Origin: Brevibacillus sp. SYP-B805 | GTDB taxonomy: Bacteria; Bacillota; Bacilli; Brevibacillales; Brevibacillaceae | DNA: 64,000 nt | Direction of reading: 5' to 3' | Assembly (NCBI RefSeq): GCF_011059135.1 | Contig: NZ_JAALGD010000004.1 | Span: 62,001 to 126,000, forward strand | In this document: one piece after another, positions 34,623 to 41,684 of the stretch | How the letters are laid out: each line of letters starts with the position of its first letter | Position numbering within the stretch: position 1 is the first letter of the stretch | Notes under the pieces: generated by a model | What the model saw: only the letters and a program-made list of their open reading frames with translations | The model's database searches: none | What the model was told of the DNA's origin: nothing | Made by a program: the position numbers and the translations under genes

Positions 34623-35504
34623 TCACCTTTCCGAGCGTTTCGTGCGGCTTACCGCCATGCGCGTTTTTTCCAGAACAGGGATCACCCGATCGTGCATCTT
34701 GCTGATCATCGTGATGAACAGGATGTCGATCACGTTCAGTTGGGCGATCCTTGACGCCATGGCGCCGCTGCGGATGCTTTTTTCCACCGTGCTGGTAAAC
34801 AGGCGGATATCCGCCAGCTCGGCGACCGGCGACGGGCCGAACTTGGTCAGGGTAATCACGGTGGCCCCCTGCTTTCTGGCTTCCGTCAGCGACTGGATGA
34901 TGTCCTCGGTCTGGCCGGAGTAGGAAATGCCGATCGCCACATCCTGCGGCGTCAGACTGACCGCGGAGGTGAGCTGGGCATGGAAGTCGGAATACGCTTC
35001 GCACCACAGGTTGATCCGGGAAAACTTCTGCTTGATGTCAGCCGCGATCACCGCCGAGGCGCCGACCCCGTAGACATCGATCTTGCGCGCGCGTGACAGG
35101 GCGTCCGCCGCCTTCTGCACCTCCTCCACCGACAGGACGGAGATGGTGTCCTGAATGGACTGGATGTTGTTCCAGCTGACGGATTGGATAATCGACTCCA
35201 CCGATCCCTGGATCATGATCTCCTGGTAACTGCCGCCGGCCGCCGCCGACTGCTTCGTCAGATCGCCGGCGATGCGCAGTTTCAGCTCCTGGTAGCCCTT
35301 CATGTTGAGCGAGCGGGCCAAGCGGATCACCGTGGCTTCCGAGACGCCGCTCAGCTCGGCCAACTTCTGCACCGACAGATGGACCACCTGCTCGGGGTTG
35401 GCAAGAATAAACTCGGCCACCCGCCGTTCCGATGGCTTCAATTGGTCAAGGATCGCTTGCAGACTGACAAGACCGCCATTCATCATCAATGACACCGCTT
35501 TCAT
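34623..35504 (-). CDS. RpiR-family regulator, MurR-like
   Basis: 293 residues. An N-terminal HTH_6 domain (LKPSERRVAEFILANPEQVVHLSVQKLAELSGVSEATVIRLARSL, in parts) and a C-terminal SIS sugar-phosphate-binding domain (KIDVYGVGASAVIAADIKQKFSRI, VAIGISYSGQTEDIIQSL). RpiR proteins with this layout respond to sugar phosphates. As first gene of the recycling operon it is the obvious MurR-like regulator, probably sensing MurNAc-6-P. The exact start is unclear; other ATGs lie 6-7 codons further in. Confidence 0.9.
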   Translation of the reverse strand: MKAVSLMMNGGLVSLQAILDQLKPSERRVAEFILANPEQVVHLSVQKLAELSGVSEATVIRLARSLNMKGYQELKLRIAGDLTKQSAAAGGSYQEIMIQGSVESIIQSVSWNNIQSIQDTISVLSVEEVQKAADALSRARKIDVYGVGASAVIAADIKQKFSRINLWCEAYSDFHAQLTSAVSLTPQDVAIGISYSGQTEDIIQSLTEARKQGATVITLTKFGPSPVAELADIRLFTSTVEKSIRSGAMASRIAQLNVIDILFITMISKMHDRVIPVLEKTRMAVSRTKRSER

Positions 35505-35519
35505 CCCTCACTTATGGAT

Positions 35520-35548
35520 ATTTTATGAAACATTATTTCTGAAGTCAA
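35520..35548 (-). promoter_or_regulatory. Promoter and candidate operator of the murein-recycling operon
   Basis: On the minus strand, TTGACT (35543-35548) and TAAAAT (35520-35525) are spaced by exactly 17 bases. The spacer contains GAAATAATGTTTC (35527-35539), an inverted repeat with GAAA / TTTC arms of the kind bound by RpiR-type regulators. Binding would block RNA polymerase directly. Confidence 0.65.
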
Positions 35549-35581
35549 TTAATTGTCATAAAATTTTATTACACAAAACAG

Positions 35582-36883
35582 TTATTCTTTCTCCCTGCAC
35601 GCTTCCGCCAGCAGATCCACAAGATGGACCGCCGTCATCCTGCCTTCCAGCCCGGCCCGATGGATGCCCGCCTTCATCTGCAGGAGGCATCCCGGATTGG
35701 AGGTTGCCAGGATATCCGCCTTGGTCCGGCTCACATGCTCCATTTTTTCCTGCAGGAGGCGCCCTGCCATCTGCGGCTGCACCAGGTTGTAGATTCCGGC
35801 GGAACCGCAGCAGCGGTCCGCTTCAAAGAGGGGCACATATTCCGCTCCTGGAATCGCCTGCAGGAGGCGCTGCGGCTGGGTCGTGACGTGCATGCCGTTG
35901 CGCAGGTGGCAGGAGCCCTGGTAGGTGATCCGCCGCTGGATCGGGGCAAGCGGGGTCACGCCGCCCGCATCGAGCAGCAGTTCGCTGATATCCCGCACGC
36001 GGGAGGCGAACCAGCCTGCCGCTTCCCGCCATTCGCGGTCGTCTTCCAGAAGCATGTCATATTCCTGCAGCAGCGCGCCGCAGCCGCCCGCATTGGAGGC
36101 GATGTAATCGACTTCTGCCGCCTGGAAAGCGCGGATGTTCCGTTTCGCCAGTTCCCTTGCCTGCGGCCGTTCGCCGCTGTGGGCGTGCAGGGCGCCGCAG
36201 CATGTCTGTTCCGGTGGGATCACGACGTCATAGCCGGCCCTGGCGAGCAGCTTCACCGTATTCACATTGGTATCGTGAAACATCACGTCCATGATGCAGC
36301 CGCGAAACATGCCGACGCGTCCCCTGCGCTCCCCTTCCGCCGGGACGAAGGTGCCCACCGCTTCCGTCAGCGGCGTGCCGTTTCCTTCCGGCAGGATCGC
36401 CTCCATCTCGCGCAGATGGGCGGGCAACAGCTTCAGCAGCTTGAAGCGGCGCACCAGCTTCTGCAGCCCGGATCGCTGGTAGAAGCGGAGCAGCCTGCCT
36501 GCCCGGTACAGCCGGTGCTGATGCGGCAGCAGGTGGGTAAAAACGATGGAGCGGATCATGCGCACCCACCACGGATGCCGCACGGTCTCTGCGATCGCTT
36601 CGCGCGTCTGTTCGAGCAGCTGGCCGTAATGCACACCGGCCGGACAAACCGGCTCGCAGGCGCGGCAGCCGAGGCACAGGCTCATCTGATCGAGAAAATC
36701 CTGATCCGGCTCCATCAAGCCGTCCGCCACCGCCTTCATCAGGGCGATGCGTCCGCGCGGCGAAGCCGCTTCATAGCCGGTCTCCCGAAAGGTCGGACAT
36801 GCCGGCTGGCAAAATCCGCAGCGCATGCAGTTGGACAGCTCTTCGTAATCGAGGGTTTGTTTTAGCTTATCGGTCAGCTGCAC
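35582..36883 (-). CDS. glcF: Glycolate oxidase iron-sulfur subunit
   Basis: A 433-residue protein with two N-terminal [4Fe-4S] ferredoxin motifs (CMRCGFCQPACPTF at residues 19-32 and CLGCRACEPVCPAG near 67) and two C-terminal CCG domains (ending QTCCGAL and DRCCGSAGIYN) as in heterodisulfide reductase subunit B. GlcF passes electrons from the flavin subunit GlcD to the membrane. A GTG start overlaps glcD by 17 bases, so the pair is coupled. GlcE is not present, as in many Bacillota. Confidence 0.93.
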   Translation of the reverse strand: MQLTDKLKQTLDYEELSNCMRCGFCQPACPTFRETGYEAASPRGRIALMKAVADGLMEPDQDFLDQMSLCLGCRACEPVCPAGVHYGQLLEQTREAIAETVRHPWWVRMIRSIVFTHLLPHQHRLYRAGRLLRFYQRSGLQKLVRRFKLLKLLPAHLREMEAILPEGNGTPLTEAVGTFVPAEGERRGRVGMFRGCIMDVMFHDTNVNTVKLLARAGYDVVIPPEQTCCGALHAHSGERPQARELAKRNIRAFQAAEVDYIASNAGGCGALLQEYDMLLEDDREWREAAGWFASRVRDISELLLDAGGVTPLAPIQRRITYQGSCHLRNGMHVTTQPQRLLQAIPGAEYVPLFEADRCCGSAGIYNLVQPQMAGRLLQEKMEHVSRTKADILATSNPGCLLQMKAGIHRAGLEGRMTAVHLVDLLAEACREKE

Positions 36884-38297
36884 GATCGATCACCACCCTC
36901 TTGCGCGTCTCCTTGGCGAACATCTTTCCCGGATTCAGCAGATTGTCGGGGTCAAAAGCCCGCTTGATGTTTTTCATCAGCTCGATCCCCGCCCGCCCCA
37001 GCTTCCATTCCAGATACGGCGCTTTCACAATGCCTACGCCGTGCTCGCCGGTAATGGTGCCGCCAAGCTCGATCGCCTTGGCGAATATCTCTTCAAACGC
37101 CTGTTCCACGCGCTCCACTTCCGCGTGGTCCCGGGCGTCGGTCATGCAGGTGGGATGCAGGTTGCCATCCCCCGCATGGCCGAAGGTGCAGATCTGCACG
37201 CGATATTTTTCCGCAATGTGCTGAATCGCTTCGATCATCGGGGCCACCTGGGCGCGGGGGACGGTCGCGTCCTCCAGAATCGTCGTCGGGCGCAGGCGGG
37301 ACAGCGCGGCCAAGGCGCTTCTGCGGGCGGTCATCACTTCCTCCGCTTCCGCATCCGAATGGGCCAGGCGGGTTTGCACGGCCTGGTTCTGGCGGCAGAT
37401 CTCCGCGATTTTGGCCATATCCCGCTCCACCGCCTCCTGTTCGCCGTCCTGACCGATGACCAGGATCGCCGCCATGTCGGTCGGCAGCCCGATCAGCTTG
37501 AACGCTTCCACGACGCGGATCGTCCCCTGGTCGATAAACTCCAGCGTGGCGGGGATGATGCGGTTGGCGATGATCTCCGACACCGTTTTGGCCGCCGCTG
37601 TCAGATCGGCAAACATGGCCAGCATCACCCGCTGCACCGCCGGTTTCGGGATCAGCTTGAGCGTCGCTTCCGTAATGATGGCGAGGGTGCCTTCCGAGCC
37701 GACGAGCAGCTTTGTCAGATCATAACCGGCAACATCTTTCATCAGCTTGCCGCCCGTGCGGATGATCTCCCCGTTCGGCAGCACGGCTTCCAGCCCCAGT
37801 ACGTAATCCTTCGTCGTCCCGTATTTCAGGCCGCGCAGCCCTCCCGAACCGAGGGCGATGTTTCCGCCGATGGTCGACACCGTCATGCTGCTCGGGTCGG
37901 GGGGATAGAAAAGCCCTTTCTCTTCCACATACGCGTGGATATCCTTTGTCCTGACCCCCGGCTGCACCGTCAGCGTCAGGTTCTGTTCGTCCAGTTCCAG
38001 AATGCGGTTCATCCGGTTCAGGACAAGCACGATCCCTCCCGTCACCGGAACCGTTCCCGCGCACAGATTGGTTCCGGCCCCGCGCGTGATGACGGGAATT
38101 TTGTAGCGGGACGCGATTTTCATCACTTCGCTCACTTCTTGCGTATCCTTCGGCATGGCGACCAGATCCGGCAGCGCCTGCTGCATCGGGGTCGCATCAT
38201 AGGAATACGCGACCAGCGCCTCCGGTTTATCCAAACAGTACGCTTCCCCCAGCAATGCTTTCAGTTCGGTCTTGGCCTGGCTTGCAAGCATGCGCAT
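36867..38297 (-). CDS. glcD: Glycolate/lactate oxidase FAD subunit
   Basis: 476 residues. An FAD-binding type 4 domain (PVITRGAGTNLCAGTVPVTGGIVL, YPPDPSSMTVSTIGGNIALGSGGLRGLKYGTT in parts) and a C-terminal FAD-oxidase domain (CTFGHAGDGNLHP and TGEHGVGIVKAPYL). This family oxidises 2-hydroxy acids such as glycolate or D-lactate. Since murQ next door releases D-lactate, D-lactate is a tempting substrate here, but that is inference. The ribosome-binding site is GGAAGGG. Confidence 0.92.
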   Translation of the reverse strand: MRMLASQAKTELKALLGEAYCLDKPEALVAYSYDATPMQQALPDLVAMPKDTQEVSEVMKIASRYKIPVITRGAGTNLCAGTVPVTGGIVLVLNRMNRILELDEQNLTLTVQPGVRTKDIHAYVEEKGLFYPPDPSSMTVSTIGGNIALGSGGLRGLKYGTTKDYVLGLEAVLPNGEIIRTGGKLMKDVAGYDLTKLLVGSEGTLAIITEATLKLIPKPAVQRVMLAMFADLTAAAKTVSEIIANRIIPATLEFIDQGTIRVVEAFKLIGLPTDMAAILVIGQDGEQEAVERDMAKIAEICRQNQAVQTRLAHSDAEAEEVMTARRSALAALSRLRPTTILEDATVPRAQVAPMIEAIQHIAEKYRVQICTFGHAGDGNLHPTCMTDARDHAEVERVEQAFEEIFAKAIELGGTITGEHGVGIVKAPYLEWKLGRAGIELMKNIKRAFDPDNLLNPGKMFAKETRKRVVIDRAADR

Positions 38298-38449
38298 GCA
38301 CCCTTCCTTTTCCGGTTTTTCATGATAAGTAATAATACTTCTTTTTTATTAAATATTCTATGAAATAATATTACCGCTTACTTCCCCTGGCATTCAACAT
38401 CGGGAACGATGCTGTCGCTGTTGATTCGAGCCGCCGCTCCTAGTACAAA

Positions 38450-38737
38450 AGACTGGAAACGTGTTCCAGTCTCTGTTTGTCGATAAATTCATGGGTAATG
38501 GTTCCTGCTCGCTCTCTTGACGACCCGCGAGGAAGTGGGCTTTTGTCCGCTCCGAAACGCGACGCGGGCAGGGGGCTCAACATCTGGGCGTCTCAGCGAA
38601 GTGAGACTCACGCCCCCTGTGACCCCGCGTCTTTGTTTCTCCGCTGGGTCGGTCGTCAAAGGAGCTCGCCTGGCCCCATTCCTCCATGCCCCAAACAGAC
38701 GTTTGTCATCGGTCTGAAACTAGATACATGTTCCAGT
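38450..38737. other. Large folded gene-free element
   Basis: The gene-free interval 38298-39061 holds a densely self-complementary block. A perfect 9-bp hairpin AGACTGGAA / TTCCAGTCT lies at 38450-38472. Nested arms follow: TTGACGACC / GGTCGTCAA (38517-38525, 38651-38659), GACGCGGG / CCCGCGTC (38561-38568, 38624-38631), CAGGGGG / CCCCCTG (38569-38575, 38613-38619), and a central TCTCA / TGAGA hairpin with loop GCGAAG (38591-38606). TTCCAGTCT recurs at 38730. It has no open frame of note. It could be a structured RNA on either strand or a MITE-like repeat. Confidence 0.6.
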
Positions 38738-39061
38738 CTTATTCTGCATTGGAAAAGCCCACGATCTTCCAGCTTGATCTTCCGACTATTATAACGAATG
38801 CGGCGGCGGTGGGAAATGGGCGGGATGCTTCTATTTTGGATCATGCGTGCATACGTTGGTGGTAACAGAAAGAGACCCGGCCGCCCACGCCGGACGAGCC
38901 ATGATGAGACGATCCGGCTTTGGGGCGGAGATGTATACATCAACCCAGATCAGCAACTTTTTGTCAAACCAACCTGTCTTTCTCTGTAAAGCCAGTACCG
39001 GAAACGGTTCAGGAAGGGTCTTGTCATATCCATCCAATCCCCTACGAAGGAATGAGGCGGA

Positions 39062-39934
39062 ATGAAACGGTTGACGATGGTTCTTTTCCATATGGCGTTC
39101 GGTCTCATCATCGCGCTCGCTGCCGGACGGACCGCCCATGCGGCGGATGCTCCTGCCGCAGCCATCGAGGTGGACGGCAACGTACTTACCTACATGGAAC
39201 AATTCGAGTATACGATCGTCCAAGACCGGCTGTTGGTCTCCGCCGCGGAGCTTTTCGCCTCCCTGGGGGCGCAGGTGGAGCACGATCCGGCCTGGACAAC
39301 CATCACGGCGGTCAAGGGGAGCAACAAGCTGCAGCTGCGGGCGGGAACCTCCTTCGCTGTGGTGAACGGCCAACGGGTGAAACTGCCGCTTGCCCCGCGC
39401 CCGCAGAAAGGCGGGATGCTGGTGCCGCTGCGCTTCGTCAGCGAATCGCTGGGGGCGCAGGTGGAGTGGGTTGCGTATGCCCGGACCGCCGTGATCGCCA
39501 CCAGGCCGAAAGATTTCGGCATCGTGGAGAAGGAGATGCTTGCCCTTGCGGCGCGGGGAGAGGTAAAAGGCATTCCCGTCACGCTGGGTGCCGCCCGGGA
39601 AGACATTGAGAAAACCTGGGGAAAACCGGTCGATACCTATGCCTATGAAGGCGGCATCTTCCACCTGTATGCCGCCTGCGGATGTGCGGTGCTCTATGAT
39701 GATACGGGGAAAGCAGCGATTCTCTGGGTGTTCCAGCAGCAGATCGGGTACTTGCGCGCGGAAGATGTCCGCCGGGCCTTGGGCAAGCCCGAATGGGAGC
39801 GGGAGAGCGACACCCACGCCGCGTATCTCCTCCGTTATCCTGCCCAAGCCAATGTTCTCACCTTTTTTGCCACGTTCCGGGATGGCACGATCACCGCTCT
39901 CTGGCTGGAAAAAAACGTCCGTCATCCCGATTGA
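39062..39934 (+). CDS. Copper-amine-oxidase N-domain secreted protein
   Basis: A 290-residue exported protein. It has a signal peptide (VLFHMAFGLIIALAAGRTAHA), then a copper amine oxidase-like N-terminal (stalk) domain at about 35-145, with RLLVSAAELFASLGAQVEHD and GGMLVPLRFVSESLGAQVEW, and a C-terminal DUF4309-like region (GIPVTLGAAREDIEKTWGKP). Stalk domains are wall-associated modules in Paenibacillaceae, and no oxidase catalytic domain is present. The role is unknown. The gene stands alone between the folded element and mtaD. Confidence 0.85.
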   Translation: MKRLTMVLFHMAFGLIIALAAGRTAHAADAPAAAIEVDGNVLTYMEQFEYTIVQDRLLVSAAELFASLGAQVEHDPAWTTITAVKGSNKLQLRAGTSFAVVNGQRVKLPLAPRPQKGGMLVPLRFVSESLGAQVEWVAYARTAVIATRPKDFGIVEKEMLALAARGEVKGIPVTLGAAREDIEKTWGKPVDTYAYEGGIFHLYAACGCAVLYDDTGKAAILWVFQQQIGYLRAEDVRRALGKPEWERESDTHAAYLLRYPAQANVLTFFATFRDGTITALWLEKNVRHPD

Positions 39935-39998
39935 CCTTCCCCCTGCGTCAAGCTTTACACTTCTTCCATGCAACCAATGATGAAGGAGTGAAGCGGAT

Positions 39999-41291
39999 AT
40001 GACATCGATTCTGATCAAAGGCGCAACCATTCTGACCATGCGGGAGGAAGATGAGCCGTTTGCGGGAGATATCCTGATCGCGGACGGAAGAATCGCGGCG
40101 ATTGCGCCGGCCGTCGAAGCGGCTGCCGACGAGACGATTCACGCGCAGGGCATGGTGGCGATGCCGGGGCTGATCAATGCGCATCAGCACTCGGCCATGA
40201 CGCTGCTGCGCGGTTTTTCGGATGATCTGAAGCTGATGGATTGGCTGGAGAAGAAAATGCTCCCGGCAGAAGAGCGGATGGACAGCGAGGATATCTACTG
40301 GGGGGCTCAATTGGCGATGGCCGAGATGATCCGGTCCGGCACGACGGCCTTCGCCGACATGTACATCCGGATGGACACGATCGCGGCGGCCGTGCAGGAG
40401 AGCGGGATGCGGGCTTCCCTCGCACGCGGGCTTGTCTTCCTGCAGGATGACGGCGGCCGCCGCATGCAGGAAGCGATCGATCTGGTGGACAAGTGGTCGG
40501 GCGCCGCAAACGGCCGGATCACGACGATGCTGGGGCCGCACGCGCCGTATACCTGTCCCCCCGAGCCGCTTTCGGAAGTGATTGAACTGGCGCGCACGCG
40601 CGGCATCCCGATTCACATCCATCTGGCCGAAACCAGGGAAGAGATCGGAAAGATCCGGGAGAAGTACGGACAGACGCCGACCGAGTATCTGTACCATCTC
40701 GGCATGTTTGACAAGACGCATGTCCTCCTGGCGCACGGCGTCCATCTGACTCGCCGGGATATCGGCTGCCTGCGGGGCATGCGCGGCGGGATCGCCCACA
40801 ACCCCGTCAGCAATCTGAAGCTGGGGTGCGGCATCGCGCCCGTAGCGGAAATGGCTGCACAGGGCTTGACGGTCGGCCTGGGAACGGACGGAGCGGGCAG
40901 CGCCACAACCCTGGACATGTTTGCCGAGATCAAGGCGGCCGCCTGGCTGCAAAAGGTGAACCACGGCGATCCCACGCAGCTGCCGGCCAAACGGGCCCTG
41001 CAGATGGCGACCATCGACAGCGCCCGGCTGCTCGGCATTGACGGTCAGGTCGGCACATTGGAGGAAGGCAAACGGGCGGATGTGATTCTCATCGATCTGC
41101 AGAAGCCCCACCTGCAGCCCGTCCACAACCTGTACGCGCTTCTCGCGTACAGCGCGACCGGTGCTGATGTGGACACCACGATTGTCGACGGCCGCATCCT
41201 GATGCGGAACAGACAGCTGCTGACGATCCCGGAAGAGGAACTGTTCAGGCAGGTCTCACAGCGGGTGCCCCGCCTGGTGGCCGGATTGTAA
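39999..41291 (+). CDS. mtaD: 5-methylthioadenosine/S-adenosylhomocysteine deaminase
   Basis: 430 residues of the amidohydrolase superfamily. Metal ligands are visible in LINAHQHSAMTLLRG (HxH), the His of IHIHLAETREEI, the His of LLAHGVHLTRRD and the Asp of VGLGTDGAGSATTLDMFAE. The family deaminates SAH and MTA to inosyl products in the cytoplasm. Related amidohydrolases act on other adenosines, so the substrate is probable but not certain. The ribosome-binding site is AAGGAGTG. Confidence 0.88.
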   Translation: MTSILIKGATILTMREEDEPFAGDILIADGRIAAIAPAVEAAADETIHAQGMVAMPGLINAHQHSAMTLLRGFSDDLKLMDWLEKKMLPAEERMDSEDIYWGAQLAMAEMIRSGTTAFADMYIRMDTIAAAVQESGMRASLARGLVFLQDDGGRRMQEAIDLVDKWSGAANGRITTMLGPHAPYTCPPEPLSEVIELARTRGIPIHIHLAETREEIGKIREKYGQTPTEYLYHLGMFDKTHVLLAHGVHLTRRDIGCLRGMRGGIAHNPVSNLKLGCGIAPVAEMAAQGLTVGLGTDGAGSATTLDMFAEIKAAAWLQKVNHGDPTQLPAKRALQMATIDSARLLGIDGQVGTLEEGKRADVILIDLQKPHLQPVHNLYALLAYSATGADVDTTIVDGRILMRNRQLLTIPEEELFRQVSQRVPRLVAGL

Positions 41292-41304
41292 AGGCAATCC
41301 GGCC
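41279..41304. terminator. Strong hairpin across the mtaD stop codon
   Basis: A perfect 10-bp inverted repeat GGCCGGATTG / CAATCCGGCC with a 6-base loop, and the mtaD TAA lies in the loop. There is no T-run on either side, so it may stall rather than terminate, or serve both convergent units. Confidence 0.55.
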
Positions 41305-41353
41305 GCTCAGGCTGCATGCGGACTGTCAGCAGATGGCGTCGCGTCCATCCTGG

Positions 41354-41665
41354 TCAGATAAACACGTCCTTCCCCAATATGTCGGCAAGCTGCAGCAGCG
41401 AGAAAACCTCCTGCACCTCGCGCGAGACGTTGGCAATGGTAATCGCCTTGCCGCCGTTCCGCAGATGGTGGACGAGATCGATCAACAGTCCGATCCCGGT
41501 GGAGTCGACAAACCGGACGCGGGAGAAATCGATTTCCACATGCTGGGTGGAATACTGCTCCGTCATGATCTCTTCCTTCACGGTTTCAAACGCGTCGATA
41601 TCCAAATCCCCGTTCAGCGACAGCACGCTTTTGGTATCTTCGACCGTTACCTGATAGTGAAACAT
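41354..41665 (-). CDS. STAS-domain anti-sigma factor antagonist (distal)
   Basis: A 103-residue STAS protein beginning MFHYQVTVEDTKSVLSLNGD. The phosphoserine-site motif FVDSTGIGLLIDLVHHL is intact, with the Ser expected to be phosphorylated by an RsbW-like kinase and dephosphorylated by a PP2C phosphatase. The start at 41665 follows AAAGGAGGTG. A long in-frame upstream reading overlaps the DUF342 gene antisense-free region and is not coding. It is the last gene of the operon that begins at the 49.7-kb riboswitch. Confidence 0.92.
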   Translation of the reverse strand: MFHYQVTVEDTKSVLSLNGDLDIDAFETVKEEIMTEQYSTQHVEIDFSRVRFVDSTGIGLLIDLVHHLRNGGKAITIANVSREVQEVFSLLQLADILGKDVFI

Positions 41666-41684
41666 GAGGCACCTCCTTTCTTCC

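Noticed and set aside
39062-39934. Copper amine oxidase enzyme
   Set aside because: Only the N-terminal stalk-type domain is present; the catalytic TPQ-containing domain is absent.
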